In this document: one piece after another, positions 1-12,520 of the stretch
Layout: the number at the start of each line of letters is the position of its first letter
Position numbering within the stretch: position 1 is the first letter of the stretch
Assembly (NCBI GenBank): GCA_030180135.1
Contig: CM058236.1
Location: forward strand, 62,337,728-62,401,727
Direction: 5' to 3'
From: Orychophragmus violaceus
Taxonomy: Eukaryota; Streptophyta; Magnoliopsida; Brassicales; Brassicaceae
Length of the DNA stretch: 64,000 bases
Program-made: the position numbers and the translations under genes
The notes under the pieces: generated by a model
Databases searched by the model: none
Told to the model about the DNA's origin: nothing
The model's input: only the letters and a program-made list of their open reading frames with translations

Positions 1-85
1 TTGTACTCACCATATAAATATAGTAAGAACTAACTGCGAGTTTAAGAGATTTTTTTGATAATATGTGGTTATAAAAAATTAGGCT
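1..85. repeat. Repeat X, right end only (copy 0)
   Basis: This is the last 85 bases of the X repeat, matching 3935-4019 and 19535-19625. It begins outside the window and runs directly into the LINE fragment. Confidence 0.75.
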
Positions 86-1665
86 ATCAAACATCTTCTC
101 TTCGCAGATAACTTTTTGTTCTTCATTCAAGCTAATCGTCGCAACTGCCGAGCACTCAAAGATGTTTTTGACATATATGAAAAATCTCCAGGCCGGAAGA
201 TCAACCCGACTAAATCTACACATTCGGTTCCAGACTACCAGGAGATCTTCAAACAAGAATTAAGCTATCTTGGGAATAGAACACCAGAGAGGAGGTGGTA
301 AATATTTGGGTTTACCTGAACAATTCTGGCGGAGAAAATCAGAGATATTTCATACCATATTGGATCGAGTTAAAGGAAACACATCTTCATGGAGTACAAA
401 ATTCTTTTCTTAAGCTGGGAAGGAAGTCATGTTAAAGTTAGTTGCCATCTCAATGTCGGTGTATTCTATGTCATGCTTACCGTCTCAAGTGACTGGCGAA
501 ATTACTTCCATTCTTCTTCGTTTTTGGTGGGAGAAATCTTCGGATAATAAGGGGATATCATGAGTGGCTTGGAACAAAATGCATTTGCCAAAGAACAATG
601 TAGGAATAGGCTTCAATAATTTACCAAAGTTTAATGATGCTCTACTTGCAAAGCATGCTTGGAGATTACTCACTTATCCGGACAGCCTTTTTGCTTGTTT
701 CTTTAAGGCAAGATACTATCTAGATAGCTCGGTCTTGGATGCAACACCTAAATGATATCAGTCCTATGGTTGGTCTTATATACTCATGGTTTTAAAGCTT
801 ATAAAACAAGGTGTTTGCTATAATGTTGGAAATGGAGTGAACATAAGGGTCTTCAAAAACAATTGGATTCCTCACACAGCAGAACATGGTTAAAGAACTC
901 ATCTCTCACTCAGATTCAGTTCACGTTTGGTATGGGGAAGCTATTCAAACACATATTCATCCTAACGATCAAGCTATCATCAAAGATATATTCCTCACAC
1001 AGCAGAACGTGGAAGATCAGCTTTCTAGTCTCTCACTAATCGTGGCCAATACAGTATACGATCTGGATATAAACTTGCTATGATGAATGACCCTTAAGCC
1101 ATGCAAGTACTCCATACTCATGGAGATATTGAACTACAGATGAAGTATGGAAGCTCTCTATCCCCCAAAACGTAAGCACTTTATTTGGCGCCTTCTATCA
1201 AAAGATTTGGCTACTAAGACAAGCTGAGATCCAGGAGAATGAATGTTGATCACATGTGAAATTGGTGTCGTGTAGAAGAAGAAAACATCTAACACTTGTT
1301 CTTCGATTGCCCTATTTCCATGGAATTTTGGCGGGAAGCTAATATAGCAAATGGGATAACTTTTCCTTTAACAGTCGTAATGTTGGTACCATTGTGGTTT
1401 TCTTACTGGAAAATGCTGAACCTATCAATGACGCTCAACAACAGAAGCTAATGCCATTTTGGATTTTGTGGAACACCAATGGAATGGAGAATTCCTAACA
1501 TCATCAAAGAAATCCAAAGACATATCACGACATACCTCCATGCTTCGTTTACGTTTATCCGTAGACAATGGAATCAATACGCTCATAATATTGTCATAAT
1601 ATGTATTAGTATCATTATATGTGTTGTTTTCTAAAACCAAAAGCTCCAATTGGTAAGGATTATAA
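86..1665 (+). pseudogene. LINE (L1-type) reverse transcriptase C-terminal fragment, copy A
   Basis: Degenerate reading frames on the plus strand give the downstream half of a plant non-LTR reverse transcriptase. It starts at the active-site block (a decayed FADD read as HLLFADN), followed by RRNCRALKDVFDIYEK and INPTKS, a stretch reading LPEQFWRRKSEIFHTILD, then the SWVAWNKMHLPK...GIGFNNLPKFNDALLAKHAWRLL block typical of plant LINEs. From about 1140 a zf-RVT-like part follows (WRL, NWCRVEEENI, LFFDCP), fused near 1440 to the end of an RNase H-like domain. Stops and frameshifts interrupt every frame. The 5' boundary at about 86 coincides with the point where repeat X copy 3 (19625) leaves the alignment, so the LINE piece and X are separate units joined here. 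Not functional. Confidence 0.85.
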
Positions 1666-2700
1666 CTATTGGTTGTGACAGTAAACTATAAGTATAACTA
1701 TTACTTTTAAAAAATTTGAAAGTCTAATTGTTTACAAAAACTGTAAAAACTATTAACTACGAATGCTATTTAAATACAAATAATGTGATAATATATTGTA
1801 TTATGATATATGTTATGGTTATAATTATATTAAGAACAATAAAATTTACTTAATTAATTATTAGTATAAGTAGTTATTACAAAATTTAATTAAATAAAAA
1901 ATACAATAGTTTAAAACTAGGTTAATAAATAAAAGTACAAGAGGTTAAAACATTATTCTGCATTTGACCATGATACTTGATTGGCAAAGGGAGATTGGAT
2001 TGTTCGTAACATCGAGGCAGCACTCTACGTTGGGGTTCTGTTCATCTAGGTAATGTTGCAGAAGCAAAAACATTACTTCATACTATACAACATAGTACAA
2101 GAAAATTTCCAAACATCATCTTCAAAGGAGATTGTCAAGTTTTCATCAATTGACTAAATGTAACACCAGTGGAATGCATAATTCATAACATCATTAAAGA
2201 AATCCAAAGACATATCACGACATACCACCAAGCATCTTTTTCGTTTATCCGTAGACAATGGAATCAATATGCTCATATATTGTTCATAATATTTATTAGT
2301 ATCATTATGTGTATTGTTTTCTAAAACCAAAGGCTCCAATTGGTAAGGATCATGACTGTTGGTTGAGACTGTAAACTTTTGGTTGTAGAGATTCTGGCTG
2401 TAAAAACTAAAACTGTTGCTTTTAAAAATTTCAAAAGTCTAATTGTTAACACAAACTGTAAAAATTGTTAATTCTATTTAAATACAAATGATGTGATGAC
2501 ATATTGTATTATGATATATGTTATGGTTATAATTATATTAATAATAATAAAATTTACTTAACTAATTATTAGTATAAGTAGTTATTACAAAATTTGTTTA
2601 AATAAAAGTATAATAGTTTAAAACTAGATTAACAGATAAAAATACAATAGTTTTAAACTAGATTAATAGATAAAAAATACAATAGTTTAAAACTAGATTT
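1440..2700 (+). repeat. Internal partial duplication of the LINE 3' part
   Basis: Segment 1440-1920 (RNase H end, then AT-rich tail containing CCAATTGGTAAGGAT) is repeated, diverged, at 2160-2640. The same arrangement is carried in the second tandem unit (5374-5855 and 6094-6575), so this duplication is older than the 3.93-kb duplication. The AT-rich tails (1666-1959, 2346-2725) hold no gene. Confidence 0.75.
1960..2345 (+). pseudogene. LINE RNase H-like domain remnant, copy A
   Basis: Plus-strand frames read IRNIEAAL, then in a shifted frame WGSVHLGNVAEAKTLLH, then KGDCQVFIN and finally IIHNIIKEIQRHITTYHQ with FIRRQWNQYAH. This is the order seen in the RNase H-like C-terminal domain (RVT_3 type) of plant LINE-derived proteins. 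It contains stops and at least one frame change. It lies downstream of a second, shorter copy of its own last third (1440-1620). Confidence 0.75.
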
Positions 2701-2725
2701 TAAAATAAAATAAAAAGCCATCGTA

Positions 2726-4019
<1,294 letters not shown>

Positions 4020-5599
4020 ATCAAACATCTTCTCTTCGCAGATAACTTTTTGTTCTTCATTCAAGCTAATCGTCGCAACTGCCGAGCACTCAAAGATGTT
4101 TTTGACATATATGAAAAATCTCCAGGCCGGAAGATCAACCCGACTAAATCTACACATTCGGTTCCAGACTACCAGGAGATCTTCAAACAAGAATTAAGCT
4201 ATCTTGGGAATAGAACACCAGAGAGGAGGTGGTAAATATTTGGGTTTACCTGAACAATTCTGGCGGAGAAAATCAGAGATATTTCATACCATATTGGATC
4301 GAGTTAAAGGAAACACATCTTCATGGAGTACAAAATTCTTTTCTTAAGCTGGGAAGGAAGTCATGTTAAAGTTAGTTGCCATCTCAATGTCGGTGTATTC
4401 TATGTCATGCTTACCGTCTCAAGTGACTGGCGAAATTACTTCCATTCTTCTTCGTTTTTGGTGGGAGAAATCTTCGGATAATAAGGGGATATCATGAGTG
4501 GCTTGGAACAAAATGCATTTGCCAAAGAACAATGTAGGAATAGGCTTCAATAATTTACCAAAGTTTAATGATGCTCTACTTGCAAAGCATGCTTGGAGAT
4601 TACTCACTTATCCGGACAGCCTTTTTGCTTGTTTCTTTAAGGCAAGATACTATCTAGATAGCTCGGTCTTGGATGCAACACCTAAATGATATCAGTCCTA
4701 TGGTTGGTCTTATATACTCATGGTTTTAAAGCTTATAAAACAAGGTGTTTGCTATAATGTTGGAAATGGAGTGAACATAAGGGTCTTCAAAAACAATTGG
4801 ATTCCTCACACAGCAGAACATGGTTAAAGAACTCATCTCTCACTCAGATTCAGTTCACGTTTGGTATGGGGAAGCTATTCAAACACATATTCATCATAAC
4901 GATCAAGCTATCATCAAAGATATATTCCTCACACAGCAGAACGTGGAAGATCAGCTTTCTAGTCTCTCACTAATCGTGGCCAATACAGTATACGATCTGG
5001 ATATAAACTTGCTATGATGAATGACCCTTAAGCCATGCAAGTACTCCATACTCATGGAGATATTGAACTACAGATGAAGTATGGAAGCTCTCTATCCCCC
5101 AAAACGTAAGCACTTTATTTGGCGCCTTCTATCAAAAGATTTGGCTACTAAGACAAGCTGAGATCCAGGAGAATGAATGTTGATCACATGTGAAATTGGT
5201 GTCGTGTAGAAGAAGAAAACATCTAACACTTGTTCTTCGATTGCCCTATTTCCATGGAATTTTGGCGGGAAGCTAATATAGCAAATGGGATAACTTTTCC
5301 TTTAACAGTCGTAATGTTGGTACCATTGTGGTTTTCTTACTGGAAAATGCTGAACCTATCAATGACGCTCAACAACAGAAGCTAATGCCATTTTGGATTT
5401 TGTGGAACACCAATGGAATGGAGAATTCCTAACATCATCAAAGAAATCCAAAGACATATCACGACATACCTCCATGCTTCGTTTACGTTTATCCGTAGAC
5501 AATGGAATCAATACGCTCATAATATTGTCATAATATGTATTAGTATCATTATGTGTGTTGTTTTCTAAAACCAAAAGCTCCAATTGGTAAGGATTATAA
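4020..5599 (+). pseudogene. LINE reverse transcriptase C-terminal fragment, copy B
   Basis: Copy of 86-1665 at an offset of 3934, with the same domain blocks, stops and frameshifts. The two differ at only a few bases (for example C961 versus A4895), so the inactivating changes were present before duplication. Confidence 0.85.
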
Positions 5600-5893
5600 C
5601 TATTGGTTGTGACAGTAAACTATAAGTATAACTATTACTTTTAAAAAATTTGAAAGTCTAATTGTTTACAAAAACTGTAAAAACTATTAACTACGAATGC
5701 TATTTAAATACAAATAATGTGATAATATATTGTATTATGATATATGTTATGGTTATAATTATATTAAGAACAATAAAATTTACTTAATTAATTATTAGTA
5801 TAAGTAGTTATTACAAAATTTAATTAAATAAAAAATACAATAGTTTAAAACTAGGTTAATAAATAAAAGTACAAGAGGTTAAAACATTATTCT

Positions 5894-6279
5894 GCATTTG
5901 ACCATGATACTTGATTGTCAAAGGGAGATTGGATTGTTCGTAACATCGAGGCAGCACTCTACGTTGGGGTTCTGTTCATCTAGGTAATGTTGCAGAAGCA
6001 AAAACATTACTTCATACTATACAACATAGTACAAGAAAATTTCCAAACATCATCTTCAAAGGAGATTGTCAAGTTTTCATCAATTGACTAAATGTAACAC
6101 CAGTGGAATGCAGAATTCATAACATCATTAAAGAAATCCAAAGACATATCACGACATACCACCAAGCATCTTTTTCTTTTATCCGTAGACAATGGAATCA
6201 ATATGCTCATATATTGTTCATAATATTTATTAGTATCATTATGTGTATTGTTTTCTAAAACCAAAGGCTCCAATTGGTA
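5894..6279 (+). pseudogene. LINE RNase H-like remnant, copy B
   Basis: Copy of 1960-2345 at an offset of 3934, with two or three substitutions. It has the same GDCQVFIN and RRQWNQYAH blocks. Confidence 0.75.
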
Positions 6280-6674
6280 AGGATCATGACTGTTGGTTGA
6301 GACTGTAAACTTTTGGTTGTAGAGATTCTGGCTGTAAAAACTAAAACTGTTGCTTTTAAAAATTTCAAAAGTCTAATTGTTAACACAAACTGTAAAAATT
6401 GTTAATTTTATTTAAATACAAATGATGTGATGATATATTGTATTATGATATATGTTATGGTTATAATTATATTAATAATAATAAAATTTACTTAACTAAT
6501 TATTAGTATAAGTAGTTATTACAAAATTTGTTTAAATAAAAGTATAATAGTTTAAAACTAGATTAACAGATAAAAATACAATAGTTTTAAACTAGATTAA
6601 TGGGTCCCCTAGATTAATAGATAAAAAATACAATAGTTTAAAACTAGATTTTAAAATAAAATAAAAAGCATCGT

Positions 6675-7325
6675 ACGGCTTTAAAATATAAGTAAAAAAA
6701 CGAGCAAAATCAGTTATAAATGCCGTGAAGTCTAGAAAATAATACCGTTAACAAAGTTTGATTGGTTAAATAAAAAACTGTAAATACTGTAAAAATTAAT
6801 TAAGTCTCTACAGTCTACACACCAATCAGAACATTTAGCACTCTTTTTCATCACTAACGCTAAGAATTGTCTGGAAATTTTTTTTAAAGAAACAACCGTT
6901 TGGCCTTCACTACTTAAACGGTTAAGCATGACGATTAAGGGTCCGCGTAGTAACAATGGAATGGGTGGTGCGGATTGAGCGGATAATAACATGTGGTATG
7001 GTTCAAGTGCAGTTTTAAACAAAAAACGCATAGTGCAGAACATGAGCGGTTATAGTAAAATAAGAGGCACATAATAAACTTTGAATGGTAACAGTATAAC
7101 ATGCGGTGCAGATATTTGAATGATAAAAACATTTACAAACGATGCAAAACATAAATTATAAATAAATATTTTATATAATAAAGTAAATTATAATATTTTA
7201 TAATTTAAAATTAAAATTCTCAATTTATCTGATAAATAAAAATATATTTATAAACAGTCCGAAACAAAATTTAAATGGTGATTATCAAAAATATGAAAAA
7301 ATAATAATATAATTATATTACTTAA
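6675..7325. repeat. Repeat X, copy 2 (3' truncated)
   Basis: Matches 2898-3552 of copy 1 with many more differences than the neighbouring LINE parts, then ends at ATTACTTAATA where the large-LTR element's internal sequence begins. Most of the right half of X (present in copies 1 and 3) is missing. Confidence 0.7.
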
Positions 7326-7550
7326 TACATACATACATAAAAACAACAACACACACATGTTTCGAGGTTTTAAAATACATAAAAAATACAGAAACATAAC
7401 CACGAGACGTCCGTCGTCAACCCCCTAACCCCAAACCGCACCGTCATACCCTGGAGATGTCTGAAACAACATGTGAAAATTGCCGATCTAGATACACACA
7501 ACAACAACATAGTTAGTGCCCAACTTACCTGGCCTAACTATCCTAACCTA

Positions 7551-7744
7551 TTAGCCCCAACTCGACCGAAATGCCAAACACAAACGGCATCGCGGCTCAC
7601 GGCGGTAACCTCTGGCAGGCGCGCCGGGAGGGTGTGGTGGGTGCGCATCTCTGGTCGGCGCTCCAATCTGCTGCCGCTCTGCCATCGGACATACCTGCGC
7701 TACATGACCTCCGCGACCACAAATCTGACAAACCGGAACGGGCG
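7551..7744 (-). pseudogene. Zinc-knuckle ORF, C-terminal part beyond the inserted element
   Basis: Continuation of the ORF at 13700-15032. Removing the inserted element plus one copy of its CTGGG duplication brings the reading frame together without a stop. This part encodes another complete CX2CX4HX4C knuckle (CQICGRGGHVAQVC) and the start of a further one (CRLC) before the frame ends near 7551. The remaining 7326-7550 shows no recognisable coding sequence. Confidence 0.75.
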
Positions 7745-7749
7745 CTGGG

Positions 7750-8928
7750 TGATATACCATGGATTTTAGGGATTTTAGCCATGGTATATATCTGATTTAT
7801 CAAGTCTTTCATTATGTTTTGGAGTCTTTTCAGGTGTTTTATAGGTTTAATGACATCTGGAGCTTAATTGGACGTTTTGGGAGCATTTGGAGCAATCATG
7901 CACTATTTAGAGATTTCACAGAGTTCACTGGCTGCGTTTTCGCAGTGCAACGGTCGACGCAGTTCTGCAGTGGTCGACGCAGTAGGTAGACGCAGTTCTG
8001 CACCCAAAAATCTGCATTTTGGAAAAATTACAGTTTTTGCCCAGAAACTTCCTAGACTTGCAAAAAGGCCCCCAGACGTGTTTTAGACTATATATTAGGG
8101 TTTTTAGCCACTTGTTTAGGCTACGCTTTTCTTAAGTCTTATTTTATTTTCAGAGAGAGTTAGGGGCTGATCCTGATCTCGAAAGAGAGAGGATTTTGAA
8201 CCCCAATTCTTTATTTGATTTTATAATATTTGGTTTTCTATTCATGATGTCTTCTGTTTCGATGAACATGTCTGAGTAGATTACCTGTTAGGTTTAGGGA
8301 TTCTCATTAGGGATTTCATGGAATTATAGGTTAATCAATCTGTAGGGATTCATATCTGTTAGTTCTTCATCTAGGATTGTTCTTAATGCTTGATCTGAAT
8401 TAGCTACTTAGATTATTGTTGTTAGGTTGATTAGTGCAACGACAGTTGGTTAATTAGCTAGAAAGAACCTAGATGAGCAATTTGATCTACTCGCAAAGGA
8501 ATTTGGTTTAGGGGAATTGTGAACGAACGAACTTGTGATTAAAGCTGGTTTAATCTGTTAGTAATTGCAAAGGAATTTGGATTGCTGCACTTAGACTTAG
8601 AGAATTCTCGCAAAGACAGTTGGTTAATTCTATATCTGTGATTCCAGTTCTAGAACAGTTCCTAATTAGATCCCGCTTGATTGATGTCTGTATTCCTGAT
8701 TTCCTGAGAACTCCCTAGACTTAACGCCTTCGCCTTCTGATTTACAACCGATCTATTTACTTTTCTGCTTGCTTGATTTACTGCTTTCTCACATTGCGTT
8801 TCCTAGTTTAATCTTTATTGTTTCATAATCTATCGTTGACCGGAGTCCCTGTGGATTCGATACCCTAAGTACTACAACTACATCACTGTGCACTTGCAGT
8901 TAGAATATGGATAATTCTTGACCTATCA
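7750..8928 (+). repeat. 5' LTR of Athila-like element 1
   Basis: 1179 bp, TG...CA. An 11-bp inverted repeat (ATATACCATGG at 7752-7762 and its complement at 7779-7789) sits at the outer end. A TATA-like CTATATATTAG is at 8088-8098, so U3 is about 340-370 bp. GGTCGACGCAG motifs near 7951 and 7973 are degenerate members of the dyad family described in the findings. Confidence 0.93.
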
Positions 8929-8934
8929 AGTTTT

Positions 8935-8952
8935 TGGCGCCGTTGCCGGGGA
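8935..8952 (+). promoter_or_regulatory. Primer binding site, Athila type
   Basis: TGGCGCCGTTGCCGGGGA lies 6 nt after the LTR end. This is the primer site characteristic of Athila elements, usually assigned to tRNA-Asp. The identical site is at 35661-35678, and on the minus strand at 62818-62835. Confidence 0.9.
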
Positions 8953-9210
8953 CTCTTAGGAGTCTTCGATAGATTTGAACATAGGGTTTAGACTAGGTTT
9001 TTCGTTTTTCTTTTTTTGTTACTAATTTTTTTTCTTTTTCTGTTTTTGCGTTTCAGGTACGCCTGTAATCACCCTGCAACGGTCGACACGGTCCTGTGTG
9101 TCGATCGTCACATCTTCGAACTTGCATCGATCGACGCTCCCTTTGCATCGATCGACACAAGGCGAAATCAGAGATAGCGAGAACTTGAGCACTTAACAGG
9201 TTTCAGTCTA

Positions 9211-10617
9211 ATGGAGCATGTGATTCTGATTCACGGTAAAGACGGCGTTTTGCGAGACCAAGAGGGCCATATATGCAACGCAAAGGGTCAGAAACTGGAT
9301 GGGGAAGGAAACCCCATCATACCATACGCATTGGTGGAGCAGATAGCTGAGATGAGAGACAAGATTGATTCTATCCACAACATCCTACTTTGGAAGAGAC
9401 AAATCCGAGCTGATGCAGAAGCTGAAAAGTTTGCAGAGGTGAATTATATAGCTGGAGCTGATTATTGTGGGCAGACATGTGGAAATCAGCAGAGACAAAG
9501 TTCTAGTTATGCTCCGAGATCGAGAGATTATGGTTATTCATCTCACCAAGCACCTCCTGCACCTACACATAAGAGAAGATTTGAAGTCATGATGGAGCAG
9601 TGTCTTGAAGGACAACAACAGACCAATGTGTCTTTCAACTCGAGGATTGAGAACTTGTACACTGATTTGAATGGTAAGTTTGAGTCCTTGAACACTCATA
9701 TGAGGCTGCTGGATACACAAGTACATCAAATCTCAAATTGTGCCAAAGAGAAGAATGCTCAGAATGCTCAAGTCAATGACATCTCAGTTCAGGTTGACCA
9801 TAGGCTGAATCAGGGATCATATCTTGAAGTTAAGGCTATGGAAATTGTGGAAAACAGAGAAGAATCCGAGATTGAGATCCCTAAGTTTGAGAGTTTTGAC
9901 GGACCAGACTCGACAGAGATTGACATTGATCTCTTGATAAAATCTTTCGGTGTCGATCGACACCCCCTTAGTGTCGGTCGACACGCAGTTCTGACGGCAA
10001 TTTCGAATTCTTACAACAAACAGAAATCGACCATGGTCGACACTGAAGGTCGACATCAATTCAATGTCGACCGACACCACTTCTGCGTCGGTCGACGCGA
10101 CAGTCGGACAGACCCAATTTCGCCCAAATCTGATGTTTTTGCTAAGGAACGGGTCTACAAACCTCCAATACCATTCCCAAAAGTTCCTATAAGGTCTAAA
10201 CATGGGCAGAGTGTAGAGAAGTGCATGGTAGTGGTGGATAAGAAGATGATCTCCACTGATGGTTATTTGAAAGAAGCAGTTCAGATTGGTGGAACTACAG
10301 TATCCGATAGTGGAGAGAAGAAGATGGCGGTTCCTCTTGAACCTGATATAACATCTTCAGAGCCTGCAACTGCTCGTAAGAAGAAAGCTCCACACATCAG
10401 ATCTGCACCAAAGGTAAGGTATAAATCACCCAAGCTTAAACCTCCTGACCACATTGTTTTGAATGCAGGAAAACGCAGTATCCCACCCAAGCTTCGCTCC
10501 CGCCCTGATTCTGTTTACTCTTTCCTTGGGAGACCTCATGATCTGACAGCCTATACGCCCCCTTGGATGAAGAGATATTCACAGAGACACTCAAAGTCTC
10601 TGTTAAAACCGCCATGA
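9211..10617 (+). CDS. Athila gag-derived ORF without capsid domain (468 aa)
   Basis: A long uninterrupted ORF starting at the ATG that matches the start of its homologue at 35863. Residues 1-35 (GKDGVLRDQEGHICNAKGQK...) align with the N-terminus of the intact gag at 62627 (DAEGVLRDQQNNPYNDEGQR). The capsid region of that gag is missing, and the sequence resumes with its post-capsid part: MRDKIDSIHNILL, a Gln/Ser-rich stretch, then FEVMMEQCLEGQ with DLNGKFESLNTHMRLLD, probably a coiled coil. A variable segment (about residues 245-300) is largely made of translated dyad motifs (VDRH, VGRH). The conserved KERVYKPPIPFPK follows, and the end is TAYTPPWMKRYSQRHSKSLL. It may bind RNA or other Gag, but function is unknown. 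The open frame and its conservation in a second element argue against simple decay. Confidence 0.8.
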   Translation: MEHVILIHGKDGVLRDQEGHICNAKGQKLDGEGNPIIPYALVEQIAEMRDKIDSIHNILLWKRQIRADAEAEKFAEVNYIAGADYCGQTCGNQQRQSSSYAPRSRDYGYSSHQAPPAPTHKRRFEVMMEQCLEGQQQTNVSFNSRIENLYTDLNGKFESLNTHMRLLDTQVHQISNCAKEKNAQNAQVNDISVQVDHRLNQGSYLEVKAMEIVENREESEIEIPKFESFDGPDSTEIDIDLLIKSFGVDRHPLSVGRHAVLTAISNSYNKQKSTMVDTEGRHQFNVDRHHFCVGRRDSRTDPISPKSDVFAKERVYKPPIPFPKVPIRSKHGQSVEKCMVVVDKKMISTDGYLKEAVQIGGTTVSDSGEKKMAVPLEPDITSSEPATARKKKAPHIRSAPKVRYKSPKLKPPDHIVLNAGKRSIPPKLRSRPDSVYSFLGRPHDLTAYTPPWMKRYSQRHSKSLLKPP

Positions 10618-12503
10618 GTCAAATCTCTATCCCATAGTCAAGCTAATGACTAAAAACAAGCGCTGAGTGGGAGGCAACCCACTGTTAGGTTCATTTTTGT
10701 TTTCATTTTTTGTTTTGGTTTTGATATTTTGATTTTTCTGTTTAAGTGTGTTCAGAGCCGTGAGAAACAGGCAGAATCGCACTGCATCGATCAACACCTT
10801 TACTGCATCGGTCGATGTCGTTGCGATTTACGGTTTACCGAATCAATTACGGTTTAGACATCGGTTATTCACATAACTGCGAGCAAAATTCGCCTTGTAT
10901 CGATCGACACCCTTGTGGCATCGATCGACACAGGGCGACGACAGGTACGTGTTCTGCAACTTTTCGGATTGTTTCAATTTGATTATTTATTCTCACCGAC
11001 CCTAAGCTTGACACTACTGGGGACATTGTGTTTTAAGTGTGGGGGAGGAGCTACTGACGCACGCTTTTATTTTCTTAGTGTCAGTACCGTTTTTCAAAAT
11101 TTGTTTTATTGAGTCAAAACCAGTTTACGTAGGAAACAGTGAATTTTTGAGAAGTTAACAACAACTTGCAGGAACTTAAGTAACCATTGGGATGAAGTTG
11201 CAGATTATCTATGACTAATAGAAAACCCAGACACGGATCAACCTACTGATAACACCCACATCACTTCAGGTATCAGAGGATCCTTTTACTGACTTCACAT
11301 TAATACTGACTTAATTTTCTCACCTAAGGGCTTGGAATACCTTGAGTCGGATTCCTTTGTTAGATCTGACACAGCCTGTAAACCTGTCCTATTTGGTTCC
11401 CTTCTCCCCTTCCATAAAGTAAAAAAAAGAGTAATAAAATGAGGATGAGTTAGTAACTCCGAAGTGGTCTATGGGAGTGGTAGCTACAACTATTACCTCC
11501 TGTGCATCCATGGAATGTGTCCAAAGTACACCCCAAAACGGGAAGAACACTGATAAAAAAAAATAAAATGATACCCAATGGGAAAAATCAGTTGTTAAGG
11601 AAGGGAAAAGAGAAGAAAGGGACCAGAGAAAGATAGTATGGTGGTCTAGAGCTGACAAGGTAAGAGTCCATGTGCCCTTTGATCGATACTCCTTAGGTGA
11701 GACCGCACTTAAATACTCGCAGAAGTCAGTAAGGTGAATTTGAATGCATGAATGTGATTGTGGAGTTTACTTATGACAGTTGCTAAGTGTGGGGGAAGTA
11801 TATATTGGTCTTGATGTCTGCAAGTGAAATCTTTCATGTGGATTACTAAGGGGAATCTGAGTGTTGTTGCTTCAAAGATGAAATGAGTTTCTGAAAGTTT
11901 TCAAACCTCTTCACCATGTCTAGTTCTGACACAGCCTGTCAACCTATCCTATTTAGTCCCCTTCTCCCCTTCCATAAAAAAAAAAGATAATAAACTGAGG
12001 ATGAGTTAGTAACTCCGAAGTGGTCACAGAAGTGGTAGAGACCCCTATTATCTCCTGTGCGATCCATGGAATGTGTCCAAAGTACACCCCATAACGGGAA
12101 GAACACTGATAAAAAAAATAAAATGATACCCAATGTGGGAAAAATCAGTTGTTAAGGAAGGGAAAGAGAAGAAAGGGACTAGAGAAAGATAGTATGGTGG
12201 TCTAGAGCTGATAAGGTAAGAATCCATGTACCCTTTGATCGATACTCCTTAGGTGAGACCGCACTTAAATACTTGCAGAAGTCAGTAGGGTGAATTTGAA
12301 TGCTTGAATGTGATTGTGGAGTTTACTTGGGACAATTGCTAAGTGTGGGGGAAGTTCATTATGGTCTTGAGTTCTGTAGGAAAGTTTTCAGTGGATTACT
12401 AAGTGAATGTGAATGCGAAAGTTCCTAAGACGAAATGAGTTTCTGTGTTTTCAAACTTCTTTTCTTATGCTTTGGTTCTTTACTTGCTTGAGGGCAAGCA
12501 AGA
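10618..12503 (+). repeat. 3' noncoding interior of Athila-like element 1, with internal duplication
   Basis: No coding potential for pol. After the stop codon comes the Athila-typical GCGCTGAGTGGGAGGCAACC (10660-10679). Dyad pairs lie at 10784-10818 and 10897-10931. A 430-bp segment (11366-11800) is repeated, diverged, at 11926-12355. The purine tract TAAGTGTGGGGGA appears four times (near 11034, 11784, 12338 and 12506); only the last abuts an LTR. Confidence 0.85.
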
Positions 12504-12504
12504 G

Positions 12505-12520
12505 CTAAGTGTGGGGGAGT
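12505..12520 (+). promoter_or_regulatory. Polypurine tract of Athila-like element 1
   Basis: TAAGTGTGGGGGAGT lies directly before the 3' LTR. This is the expected plus-strand priming site. Confidence 0.85.

Noticed and set aside
8935..8952. tRNA gene at primer-site matches (also 15286, 29048, 35661, 44204, 62818)
   Set aside because: Only the 3'-end complement of a tRNA is present next to an LTR; no cloverleaf.
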